This document shows, one piece after another, positions 6,811 through 14,089 of a DNA stretch of 23,725 bases (the first letter of the stretch is position 1; each line of letters begins with the position of its first letter). Both the position numbers and the translations under genes were made by a program. The stretch covers positions 1-23,725 of the forward strand of contig DATDOY010000138.1 of the NCBI GenBank assembly GCA_035293045.1, read 5' to 3'. Below the pieces are notes generated by a model. It was given only the letters and a program-made list of their open reading frames with translations, had not been told where the DNA came from and did no database searches. This DNA is from DATDOY01 sp035293045 (GTDB lineage: Bacteria; Actinomycetota; Acidimicrobiia; IMCC26256; JACPCJ01).

Positions 6811-8850
6811 TCAGCCGTCGCGCTCGGTGTCCTCCTCATCGGTTGGCGGAGGCGGGGGCGGAGGGGGCGGAGGGGGCGGAGGAGGCGGAGGCGGAGGCGG
6901 AGGAGGCGGAGTGGTCGCCCCGGCGTGCACCGCCTTGTCCCCGATGACGTCGGCCACGAGCTCGGCGGAGTCTTCCGCAAGGTCACCGGCGAGTTGGGTG
7001 GTGGCCTCGGCTCCATCGGTGATCGGCTGAGCAGTCGTCGACAACGGATCTGCGCCGCTCAAATCGACGACCTCCTGCGGCGGGTGCACGGTCATCGACC
7101 CCGCGTGCTCCACGCTCTCCATCAACGTCGGTGGCTCGCTCTGGGTGACGGCGTCGGTCTCGGGAACCGCATCTGGGGCGGGCGGATCGGGGGGCGCCGG
7201 CGTGTCGGGGAGTGGGACCTTAGGTGACGGCGCGTCGGTGGGGACACGGTCGGCGAGGTGAGTCAGGTCGGGGGCGTCGGGAGCCGCGGTCCCGACCATC
7301 CCGTCAACGCCGGTGGGCGGCACCTCCCCCGCTGGAACGTCGAGCGGCGGTGGGTCGAGCGAAGGTGCGTCGACCGGGGGTGCGTCGACCGGGGGTGCGC
7401 CGACAGCAGGAACGTCGACCCCGGCGGTGTCGACGGCGGGGACCCCGACCGCCGGAACTCCGACGGCGGGGCGCGCCGGCGCCCCCTCGCCGCCGGTCGA
7501 CGGGACATCGGTCCCCGCGGTGTCACTCGGACTCGGCGGAGGCGGCGGTGACGGCGGCGGGGGGGCGGATGGGGGCGGAGCGTCCGGACCCCGCGCCCCG
7601 CCGCCACCTCGACGCCGGCCAAACCCTCGCCCTTGCGCGCTCGAGGCGGCCGACTCGATGAGGGTCACACCGAGCACGCCCCCGATGCCGAGGAACCCTG
7701 CGGCCGACGCGCCGGCGGCGTTCTCGATCGGAATCTCTTCGTCCTCAGGAGCGTCCCGGTCGGTGCCGGCCGCGTCGACCGGTGCGACCCCCGACTCCTC
7801 CGCTCCGTCCTCATCGTCGGTGGCCGTGGGCGTCGAGGTCGGTTCGACCGCGGCGCTCTCGCCCGAGAACTCGCCGACGAGGGCGTCGGCTCCACTGTCG
7901 GGGTCGATCACCGTCACCGTGCCCTCGAATGCGCCGGTGGCCTGGGTCCAGGCCAGTTCCCAACGGATGGAGATCGAGCCGCTGGCCTCTTCGAACGCAG
8001 GGTACGAGTAGGTCCCGTCGCCCGTTCCCGCGAGGCGGACGACGCCCCGGCCGACCGTCACCGTCGGCGCGTTGAGCTCGTTGTTGAGTGACCCCTCGAA
8101 TGACGTGCCCTCGAACGTCGAGACCCACGCGAAGCTCACCGTTCCGGAGAAGTCCGACAACGACGCACCGTCGAAGGCGAAGGCGCAGTGGAAGGAACCC
8201 CCGGCGGGCTCAATGGACAAGTTGAGTGCCGCTGCTTGGGACTGCACTTCGGGCGCGAAGGCACCCGTGAAGGGGGCGTCGAGAATCACGTCGACCGGTT
8301 CTTGCCCGGCGTGTGCGGCGCGCGGCGCGGCGGTCAAAGCCGCGAGGCCGAGAAGCAGCGCCATCCCGACGAGCGTGGCCGGGGCGAGGGTCCGCCGCGC
8401 CACCGTCACCGCGTGCGATCGGCCGATCATCGTGCCGGCGATGCTCGCGCCGGAGAGATACGACACGGCGAGACCCACGTTGACGGCTCCGGCCCGACCG
8501 AGCAGGCCGGCACCCTGGGCGACGATCATGCCGAGACCCCACACCAGGACGCCCAAGGTGCTGCGAGCGGCGAACACGACGTCGCCCTCGACCCGCACCC
8601 GCAGGGCCCGCCCTTGCATCAGGCCGAGCAGGCCGCCGGCAACGATCGACATCCCGATCAGCGCGGCGGGTGTGTCGACCGAGAGGACGACGGTGATCGC
8701 CGTCGCCGCTCCCACGGCGATGAGGAGGCGCAGGGTGTCAAAGGCCGGCCGAACCGGCACCTCGGCGCGGAGAAAGCGTATGGACGCGACCAACCCGACC
8801 AGGGAGACCGCTACGAGCACCCACCCGCCGATCTGAAGAACCGTGTCCAC
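6811..8850 (-). CDS. Proline-rich membrane protein of unknown function
   Basis: I do not recognise this 679-residue protein. In order it shows: about five hydrophobic helices (residues 5-142); a signal-peptide-like segment with twin arginines, a hydrophobic core and an AHA-G cleavage-like site (about 141-182); a probable extracellular beta-rich domain (about 185-330) with one cysteine, Cys222; an acidic Thr/Asp/Glu linker; a glycine-rich possible membrane segment (about 379-402); an Arg/Gly patch; a long Pro/Ala/Val region with degenerate five-residue repeats; and 22 consecutive prolines (648-669) before the C-terminus TDEEDTERDG. GTG at 8850 is chosen because AGGAG (8857-8861) sits six bases upstream. 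Met141 would start a classical secreted protein, so this may be a fusion or two overlapping products. It lies downstream of the phospholipase gene on the same strand, with a 124-base gap in which I see no clear signal. Confidence 0.75.
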   Translation of the reverse strand: MDTVLQIGGWVLVAVSLVGLVASIRFLRAEVPVRPAFDTLRLLIAVGAATAITVVLSVDTPAALIGMSIVAGGLLGLMQGRALRVRVEGDVVFAARSTLGVLVWGLGMIVAQGAGLLGRAGAVNVGLAVSYLSGASIAGTMIGRSHAVTVARRTLAPATLVGMALLLGLAALTAAPRAAHAGQEPVDVILDAPFTGAFAPEVQSQAAALNLSIEPAGGSFHCAFAFDGASLSDFSGTVSFAWVSTFEGTSFEGSLNNELNAPTVTVGRGVVRLAGTGDGTYSYPAFEEASGSISIRWELAWTQATGAFEGTVTVIDPDSGADALVGEFSGESAAVEPTSTPTATDDEDGAEESGVAPVDAAGTDRDAPEDEEIPIENAAGASAAGFLGIGGVLGVTLIESAASSAQGRGFGRRRGGGGARGPDAPPPSAPPPPSPPPPPSPSDTAGTDVPSTGGEGAPARPAVGVPAVGVPAVDTAGVDVPAVGAPPVDAPPVDAPSLDPPPLDVPAGEVPPTGVDGMVGTAAPDAPDLTHLADRVPTDAPSPKVPLPDTPAPPDPPAPDAVPETDAVTQSEPPTLMESVEHAGSMTVHPPQEVVDLSGADPLSTTAQPITDGAEATTQLAGDLAEDSAELVADVIGDKAVHAGATTPPPPPPPPPPPPPPPPPPPPPPTDEEDTERDG
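6844..6909. repeat. G-rich tract (plus strand) encoding 22 prolines (minus strand)
   Basis: Twenty-two consecutive codons of the minus-strand gene are CCN (proline). On the plus strand this is an almost pure GGN tract with three GGGGG runs (6854-6858, 6863-6867, 6872-6876) about 50 bases past the nuoN stop. The plus-strand transcript could form G-quadruplex structures. The minus-strand transcript would be expected to stall ribosomes without EF-P. Confidence 0.9.
7306..7470 (-). repeat. Degenerate five-residue (15-bp) repeats in the proline-rich protein
   Basis: Residues about 461-515 are built from related five-residue units such as VPAVG, PPVDA and PSLDP. Two neighbouring units around 7368-7398 are nearly identical in DNA (ggtgcgtcgaccggg). 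The remainder has diverged, which suggests older expansion. Such regions are usually extended and unstructured. Confidence 0.7.
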
Positions 8851-8974
8851 GCCCCGCTCCTGACCCGCCCGGCCGCTCCGAGCGATTCTGGAGCAAGTGT
8901 TCCACTCCTCAGGTGGACTGTGTGCTCGAGAACGGTGGACCGCGTGAGCGCCCGGCCGATCGGAGCGCTCGTCC

Positions 8975-9940
8975 TTACGCGACCTCGGCTTTGCGGAACA
9001 CGCGGGTCCAGCGCCGGCGCGTGGGCTCGGTCACCGGCGTGATGTGCTGTTCGAGGGCGTCGAGGTGGCGGGACGCGAGCGCGTAGCCCTCGTCGATGAG
9101 CGTGTCGCTGCCGGTGAAGTCGAAGATCGAGCGGCCGTCGTCGGGACGGGGAAGTTCGATGATGTCGACGTAACTCGGCGCGTGCTCCCGATCGAGTTCG
9201 TAGCGACGGTTCCGGGCGATCGCAAAGGCGCGCAGGGTGACGTCGAGGGGATACCGAGGCGGCGCGTCGGCGACGGCGCCGGTGACGTTCAGCACATAGA
9301 TGCGATCGATGGGTCCGCTCAGCGCGTGCCGGAGGGGCACATTGTTCACCACGCCCCCGTCGATGAGCGTGCGACCGCCGTGGCGGACGGGTGGGAACAC
9401 CCCTGGGAGCGCGGTGCTCGCGATGATGGCGGTCTTGACCGATCCGGCGGCGAGGACGAGCTCGTCACCGGTGTCGAAGTCGGTGACGACGATCCGCAGC
9501 GGCACTGCGAGGTCCTCGAAGTTGTCGACGGGCAGGAGGTCGACGACCCCTTTGAGGCCCTCGTTGGAAAACAGATGATCGCTGTGGCGCAAGACGTTCC
9601 ACGCCCGGCTGAAGCGGCCGCCGGGGAACACGTCTTCGCTCCGAAGGCCCCGCCACACCTCGGCGAGGTGCTCGACGCCTTCCACGCTCGGGTTGGCCGC
9701 CACCGCCGCGCCGTTGATGGCGCCGGCCGACGTGCCCACGATGACGTCGGGGACGATCCCTCGCTCGAGCAGGGCCTGGAGCATCCCGACCTGTGACACG
9801 CCCTGGTTGCCGCCTCCAGAGAGCACGAAGGCGGTACGCGTGCGGTGCGGCGGCCGGGGCGTCGGCGCTTCGGTCATCCGTCGTCCCGCGTCGTCGGCCC
9901 GGTCCTCGCGATCTCCGGTGCGAATGAAGGGAAGGGTCAC
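8975..9940 (-). CDS. Patatin-like phospholipase
   Basis: Predicted serine lipid acyl hydrolase of the patatin/RssA-like family. The 321-residue product has the oxyanion-hole glycines (GGGNQG, residues 42-47), the nucleophile motif GTSAG (Ser71) and the catalytic aspartate in DGG (Asp194), so the Ser-Asp dyad is complete. There is no signal peptide or membrane helix, so it is probably cytoplasmic. The start is GTG at 9940, which has a strong AGGAG (9947-9951) six bases upstream. An upstream ATG at 10021 in the same frame and an internal ATG at 9877 have no comparable site. It is divergent from nuoA, with a shared intergenic region. The substrate cannot be told from the sequence, and nothing links it mechanistically to complex I. 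Confidence 0.88.
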   Translation of the reverse strand: MTLPFIRTGDREDRADDAGRRMTEAPTPRPPHRTRTAFVLSGGGNQGVSQVGMLQALLERGIVPDVIVGTSAGAINGAAVAANPSVEGVEHLAEVWRGLRSEDVFPGGRFSRAWNVLRHSDHLFSNEGLKGVVDLLPVDNFEDLAVPLRIVVTDFDTGDELVLAAGSVKTAIIASTALPGVFPPVRHGGRTLIDGGVVNNVPLRHALSGPIDRIYVLNVTGAVADAPPRYPLDVTLRAFAIARNRRYELDREHAPSYVDIIELPRPDDGRSIFDFTGSDTLIDEGYALASRHLDALEQHITPVTEPTRRRWTRVFRKAEVA

Positions 9941-10085
9941 GGCGGGCTCCTGAGCAGGTTCTTCGTTGATCGGCTGGCGACGTCTCGACCCTGAGTGCGC
10001 CTGCTCGTTCCACCCCCTCAACGCCGAGATGGCGCGCGAAATGCCCGGTGTCCCGTTTGCCCCCTCTTCCTGTGTGGGCCTTCCT

Positions 10086-10116
10086 TTGCGGGTTCGTGAA
10101 AGCTTTCACGTAGACT
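10086..10116 (+). promoter_or_regulatory. Possible promoter of the second nuo operon
   Basis: TTGCGG (10086-10091) and TAGACT (10111-10116) resemble weak -35 and -10 boxes with a 19-base spacer, at the long end of the usual range. The spacer holds the palindrome at 10095-10110, where a bound repressor would block the promoter. A small hairpin (10115-10120 pairing with 10130-10135) would lie near the start of the leader. The boxes are weak matches and the call is tentative. Confidence 0.3.
10095..10110. promoter_or_regulatory. Perfect 16-bp palindrome, Rex- or CRP-type operator candidate before nuoA
   Basis: CGTGAAAGCTTTCACG is a perfect palindrome centred 67-68 bases upstream of the nuoA start. 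Its core GTGAA-N4-TTCAC matches the inner part of the operator of Rex (TTGTGAA-N4-TTCACAA), the NADH/NAD+-sensing repressor known to control nuo genes in Streptomyces. The same bases also read as CGTGA-N6-TCACG, which fits CRP/FNR-family sites. The outer bases (TC...GT) depart from the Rex consensus, so the sequence alone does not decide between the two. Confidence 0.55.
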
Positions 10117-10169
10117 CCGAACCGTCACCTCGGAGCTGGCTGACCAGCACGAAATAGAGGCGGTCGAGA

Positions 10170-10538
10170 GTGCCCTACTCGGAGTACTCGCAGTCGTATC
10201 TGACCATTGCGGTACTCATCGGGGCGGCGGCAGGGATGTTCGCCCTGATGCTCGGGGTGGGCCGTCTGGTGCGTCCGACACGGCCCCAGCCTGAGAAGTA
10301 CATCACCTATGAGTCCGGTGCCGACCCGCTCGGCGGGTGGGGCCAGGCCAACGTCCGCTATTACATCTTTGGCCTCTTGTTCGTGATGTTCGATGTCGAG
10401 GCCGTCTTCATCTTCCCCTGGGCCCTCCGCGTCGACGCCCTCGGCGCCTTCGGCCTCGTCGAGGTGGGCATTTTCATCGTGATCCTCGCCCTCGGCCTGC
10501 TGTACGCGTGGCGTAAGGGGGTTCTGAAGTGGGTCTAG
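10170..10538 (+). CDS. nuoA: NADH-quinone oxidoreductase subunit A (second nuo set)
   Basis: Three-helix membrane subunit near the quinone cavity of complex I. The 122-residue product has the conserved loop motif YESG (47-50) and FDVEAVFIFPWA (74-85). The start is GTG at 10170, with AGAGG about nine bases upstream. It opens the second nuo operon and overlaps nuoB by ten bases. The shared region with the divergent phospholipase gene carries the palindrome and possible promoter described separately. Confidence 0.94.
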   Translation: MPYSEYSQSYLTIAVLIGAAAGMFALMLGVGRLVRPTRPQPEKYITYESGADPLGGWGQANVRYYIFGLLFVMFDVEAVFIFPWALRVDALGAFGLVEVGIFIVILALGLLYAWRKGVLKWV

Positions 10539-11092
10539 TCGAGAGCGGCAAGATCCCCAAGCCCCTCACCTGGCTCATGAATTACAGCCGCAAGTACTCC
10601 CTCTGGATGTACCAGTGGGGCCTGGCGTGCTGCGCCATCGAGATGGGGGCGGCCCTCGTCAGCCCCCGCTACGACGTGATGCGGCTCGGCGTCATCCCGT
10701 TCCCCGCCAGCCCGCGCCAGGCCGACCTCATCTGCATCTCGGGTACCGTCACCGACAAGATGGCGCCGGCCGTCAGGCGCCTCTACGAGCAGATGCCCGA
10801 CCCGAAGTACGTCATCTCGATGGGCTCGTGCGCCAACTGCGGTGGCCCGTACTGGGACTCCTATTCGGTCACCAAGGGCGTCGACCAGATCATCCCGGTC
10901 GACGTGTACGTGCCCGGATGTCCGCCGCGGCCCGAAGCGCTGCTGCAGGGCATCGTCTTGCTGCAAGAGAAGATCCAGAATGAGGACCCCGCCCAACGGT
11001 GGCGCGGGGATCCCATCGTGGTCGGACAGCTCGGAGAACACGACCACGACATCCCGGGGACCGCGGTGACGGTGGGCGCGAGCCATGTCTGA
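10529..11092 (+). CDS. nuoB: NADH-quinone oxidoreductase subunit B (second nuo set)
   Basis: Peripheral subunit that holds cluster N2, the last iron-sulfur centre before quinone. The 187-residue product has all four ligands: the adjacent pair Cys34-Cys35 (GLACCAIEM), Cys101 (GSCANCGG) and Cys131 (VPGCPPRPE). An extra cysteine, Cys104, lies close to Cys101. GTG at 10529 overlaps the end of nuoA, and the stop overlaps the nuoC start by eight bases, which implies coupled translation. With NuoD it forms the quinone-reduction site. Confidence 0.95.
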   Translation: MGLVESGKIPKPLTWLMNYSRKYSLWMYQWGLACCAIEMGAALVSPRYDVMRLGVIPFPASPRQADLICISGTVTDKMAPAVRRLYEQMPDPKYVISMGSCANCGGPYWDSYSVTKGVDQIIPVDVYVPGCPPRPEALLQGIVLLQEKIQNEDPAQRWRGDPIVVGQLGEHDHDIPGTAVTVGASHV

Positions 11093-11822
11093 CCAGCAGT
11101 CCGACGACGCGCCCCAGGATCCAGCCGAGGACGCGCCCGAGGCGCCCGACGCTCCGGAGGAGACGGCCGCAGCGCCCGAGCCGGCCGAGCCCGCGCCCGC
11201 CGTTCTCCCTGAGCACGAGGGGTGGCTCGCTGCGCTCGCCGCCGACCTCGGCGACGACATCGTGGAAGCGGTGTCGAACCACGGCGACCTCGTCGTGCGG
11301 GTCAAGCGCGAGGCCTGGCATCGTGCCGCCGAGGTGGCGCGGACCCGTCTCGGGTGCGAATACCTCTCGTTCATCTCGGCCATCGACTGGCTGCCCCGAC
11401 CCGATCCCCCCAACTGGGATCCCGACGCACCCTCCGCCCCCGTCCAGCCCAAGGAGATGACCTTCGGCGCCGCGGGGGGAGAGGGTCGGTTCCAGGTGTT
11501 CGCCTGCGTCGAGTCGACCGACGACGTGACCCAGGTGATCCTCAAGACGGACGTCAACGAGCAGAACCCGAGCGTGGCGTCGTGGACCGACGTCTTCCCG
11601 GGCGCCGACTGGCACGAGCGGGAGTGCTGGGAGATGTACGGCATCGAATTCGAGGGCCATCCCCACCTGCGCCATCTCTACCTGCCGGCTGAGTTCGAGG
11701 GAAATCCGGGGCGCAAGGACTTCCCCCTGCTGTCGCGTGAGACGAAGCCCTGGCCCGGCCTCGTCGACGTGGAGTTGATGCCCGGTAGCGACGAGGAGCC
11801 TGCCGAGGAGGCAAGCGCATGA
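11085..11822 (+). CDS. nuoC: NADH-quinone oxidoreductase subunit C (second nuo set)
   Basis: Peripheral structural subunit (30-kDa family) that packs against NuoD and NuoB. The 245-residue product starts with about 40 acidic Ala/Pro/Glu-rich residues that look disordered, then the conserved domain. The family signature is HERECWEMYGIEFEGHP (177-193), followed by LRHLYLP. It is separate from NuoD here, unlike the fused NuoCD of E. coli. ATG at 11085 overlaps nuoB, and the stop overlaps the nuoD start as ATGA. Confidence 0.93.
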   Translation: MSDQQSDDAPQDPAEDAPEAPDAPEETAAAPEPAEPAPAVLPEHEGWLAALAADLGDDIVEAVSNHGDLVVRVKREAWHRAAEVARTRLGCEYLSFISAIDWLPRPDPPNWDPDAPSAPVQPKEMTFGAAGGEGRFQVFACVESTDDVTQVILKTDVNEQNPSVASWTDVFPGADWHERECWEMYGIEFEGHPHLRHLYLPAEFEGNPGRKDFPLLSRETKPWPGLVDVELMPGSDEEPAEEASA

Positions 11823-12988
11823 GCATGACGGAGGAACGCCAGCGCGCGTACATCGGCAAGCACCTGGCCGAGGCCCAGATCAACGTCGAGTTGCACCACG
11901 AGGACATGGTCCTCAACATCGGCCCGCAACACCCGGCCACCCATGGCACGCTGCGCGTCGTCGTGAAGCTCGACGGCGAGCGCGTCGTCGCCGCCGACCC
12001 CGTCATCGGCTACATGCACCGGGGCTACGAGAAGATCGTGGAGTACCGGAGCTATCCGCAGGTCACCACGCTCATCAACCGGATCGACTGGCTGTCCTCG
12101 TTCGCCAACGAGGTCCCGTTCATCCACGCCGCCGAGCAGATCATGGGCATCGAAGCCCCGCCGCGTGCGCAGTACATCCGCACCGTCCTCACCGAGCTGT
12201 CGCGCATCGCCACGTTCATCGTGTTCCTCGGCGACATGGGCGCCCAGGTCGGCGCCGTCACCCCCGTTTTCTATGCATTCCGCGACCGCGAGCACGTCCT
12301 CAACCTCATCGAGGCGGCGACCGGCGGCCGGTTCCATCCCAACTTCAACCGCATCGGCGGGTTGAAGGACGACCTTCCGTCGGGATGGATCACCGAGACC
12401 CGCCGCGTCATGGGCAAGGTGTTCGAGTCGTGCGACACCTTCGAGAACCTGCTCCAGGGCAACGAGATCTTCCACGTCCGCACCAAGGGCATCGGGATCA
12501 TCCCCGCCGATATTGGCAAGGGCTACGGCGTGTCGGGGTCCAATCTGCGGGCATCGGGCGTCGACTGGGACCTCCGCCGCGACGGCGCGCCCTATCTCGC
12601 GTATCCCGAGGTCGACTTCAAGGTGTGGACACACCCGGGCGGCGACTCGTTCAGCCGCTACTGGGTTCGGCTCCAGGAGACGCGGGAGGCGGCGCGCATC
12701 GTTCTCGATCTGCTCGATCGTCTCCCCGCCGGCCCCGTGATGGCCAAGGTGCCCCGCATCATCAAAGTCCCGGCGGGCGAGAGCTGGGTGCGGGTCGAGA
12801 ACCCCCTCGGCGAGATGGGCTACTACGTGATCTCGAAGGGCGCGACGGGCCCGTTCCGGGTGAAGATCCGTTCCGCCAGTTTCTCCAACGTCTCGATTCT
12901 GCCCTGGGTTTTGAAGGGTGTGTACGTGCCCGACCTGATCACCATCCTGGCCAGCCTCTACTTCATCCTTGGAGACATCGACCGGTGA
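11819..12988 (+). CDS. nuoD: NADH-quinone oxidoreductase subunit D (second nuo set)
   Basis: Quinone-site subunit (49-kDa family). The 389-residue product has PQHPATHG with His42, equivalent to the quinone-contacting histidine (bovine His59), and HRGYEK with Arg68, equivalent to the arginine methylated in mitochondria (bovine Arg85). The position of the other quinone ligand, bovine Tyr108 in DRLDY, is Trp91 here (NRIDW), confirmed as a TGG codon. The segment resembling EALIHHFK, seen in many bacterial and mitochondrial members, is missing, which makes this a shorter type. GAGGAGG about seven bases before ATG 11819 supports the start. It is followed not by nuoE, F and G but by a short spacer and nuoH. 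Confidence 0.94.
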   Translation: MSMTEERQRAYIGKHLAEAQINVELHHEDMVLNIGPQHPATHGTLRVVVKLDGERVVAADPVIGYMHRGYEKIVEYRSYPQVTTLINRIDWLSSFANEVPFIHAAEQIMGIEAPPRAQYIRTVLTELSRIATFIVFLGDMGAQVGAVTPVFYAFRDREHVLNLIEAATGGRFHPNFNRIGGLKDDLPSGWITETRRVMGKVFESCDTFENLLQGNEIFHVRTKGIGIIPADIGKGYGVSGSNLRASGVDWDLRRDGAPYLAYPEVDFKVWTHPGGDSFSRYWVRLQETREAARIVLDLLDRLPAGPVMAKVPRIIKVPAGESWVRVENPLGEMGYYVISKGATGPFRVKIRSASFSNVSILPWVLKGVYVPDLITILASLYFILGDIDR

Positions 12989-13059
12989 TGCCGCGTCCCG
13001 CCGCAGCTTCGTTCCTTCATCCTCGGAACCCGTCTTTGAAGGACGCCGACCGGTCATGA
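12988..13059 (+). CDS. Possible 23-codon reading frame bridging nuoD and nuoH
   Basis: The ATG at 12988 shares one base with the nuoD stop (TGATG), and its TGA (13057-13059) overlaps the nuoH ATG as ATGA. It therefore spans the whole 67-base gap. The peptide begins MPRPAAASFL and ends LKDADRS, resembles nothing I know and has no membrane helix. Its likely value, if translated, is to carry ribosomes across the gap. The nearest GGAGA is about 13 bases upstream of the ATG, so initiation would rely on coupling from nuoD. It may be fortuitous. Confidence 0.3.
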   Translation: MPRPAAASFLHPRNPSLKDADRS

Positions 13060-14087
13060 ACCCGCTCGTCGCGCTCGAGATCCCGTGGGGGCTGCTGCTC
13101 GTCATCAAGGTGATGGTGATCCTCGCCATCATCCCGGCGGCCGCGCTCATCCTCGGATACGTCTTTCTCATGAAGATGATGAGCCACATGCAGAGCCGGT
13201 TCGGTCCCATGGATCCGGGCGGGTTCCACGGCTGGTTCCAGCTCATCGGTGACGGCATCAAGTTCATCCAAAAGGAAGACATCATGCCGGCGGAGGCCGA
13301 TCGTCGGATCTTCGCCTTGGCCCCCGCCATCGTCCTCATCTCCACCTTCGTGGTCTACGCCGTGATCCCGATCGGGCCGCGTCTCGTCGCCGAAGATCTC
13401 GACGTCGGCATCTTCTTCGCCCTCGCCATCTCGAGCGTTTCGGTGATCGGCGTCCTCATGGCGGGGTGGGCGTCCTCCAACAAGTACGCCCTCCTCGGTG
13501 CACTGCGGGCCGCCGGTCAGCTCATCGCCTACGAGCTGCCGCTGGTCCTCGCCGTGGTCGGCGTTGTGATGCAGGCCGGCACCATGAGCCTCCAAGGCAT
13601 CGTCGGCGCCCAGGCGAGCGGAGAGATCTTCGGGTGGGGCGGCATCGGCAACCCGTTCCTCCTCACCCAGGCCGTCGGGTTCGTGTTGTTCCTCGCCGCG
13701 GCCCAGGCCGAGCTGACCCAGACGCCGTTCGACATGCCCGTCGCCGAATCGGAGCTGGTCGCCGGCTATCAGGTCGAATACACCGGCTTCCGCTTCTTGT
13801 TCTTCCAGATGAGCGAGTACGCCACGGCGTTCGCCTTGGCCGCCATCGCCGCCACCTTGTTCCTCGGCGGATGGCACGTGCCGGGCGTCGAGGGGACCGC
13901 CGCCGACGTCCTCGGCCCGCTCGTGTTGTTCGCCAAGATCATGGCGATCTCGTTCCTGATCTTTTGGGTTCGCTTCACCTATCCGCGCTTCCGCGAAGAT
14001 CAGCTCCAGATGTTGGCCTGGAAGTACCTCATCCCGATCTCGCTCCTGAACATCCTCGCCACGGGGATCTTCAAGGTGGCGTTCTGA
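13056..14087 (+). CDS. nuoH: NADH-quinone oxidoreductase subunit H (second nuo set)
   Basis: Membrane subunit (ND1 family) that forms the quinone channel and the link to the proton pumps. The 343-residue product has about eight helices, FGPMDPGGFHGW and GDGIKFIQKED near residues 49-75, and the acidic loop PFDMPVAESELVAGY (224-238). In that loop the first glutamate of the usual PEAE is Val229 (GTC codon); Asp226, Glu231 and Glu233 remain. The first loop also departs from the common GPNRVG form. ATG 13056 is chosen because family resemblance starts there; GAAGGA lies about 12 bases upstream. In-frame sequence before it belongs to the nuoD end and spacer. Confidence 0.92.
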   Translation: MNPLVALEIPWGLLLVIKVMVILAIIPAAALILGYVFLMKMMSHMQSRFGPMDPGGFHGWFQLIGDGIKFIQKEDIMPAEADRRIFALAPAIVLISTFVVYAVIPIGPRLVAEDLDVGIFFALAISSVSVIGVLMAGWASSNKYALLGALRAAGQLIAYELPLVLAVVGVVMQAGTMSLQGIVGAQASGEIFGWGGIGNPFLLTQAVGFVLFLAAAQAELTQTPFDMPVAESELVAGYQVEYTGFRFLFFQMSEYATAFALAAIAATLFLGGWHVPGVEGTAADVLGPLVLFAKIMAISFLIFWVRFTYPRFREDQLQMLAWKYLIPISLLNILATGIFKVAF

Positions 14088-14089
14088 CC

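Noticed and set aside
7306..7470. Possible CRISPR-like repeat array
   Set aside because: The 15-bp units are degenerate, in frame, and encode a proline-rich coding repeat without unique spacers.
8072..8836. Plus-strand open frame of 254 codons opposite the proline-rich membrane protein
   Set aside because: It is Arg/Thr/Ala-rich without domains, while the minus strand shows ordered membrane helices, a signal-like segment and a supported ribosome site.
8946..8970. gagcgc...gcgctc inverted repeat between the two minus-strand genes as a terminator
   Set aside because: Only six pairs, no U tract, and such short GC palindromes are common in this composition.
9941..10021. Longer phospholipase start at ATG 10021
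   Set aside because: No good ribosome-binding site precedes it, while GTG 9940 has AGGAG six bases upstream. The extra residues have no patatin features.
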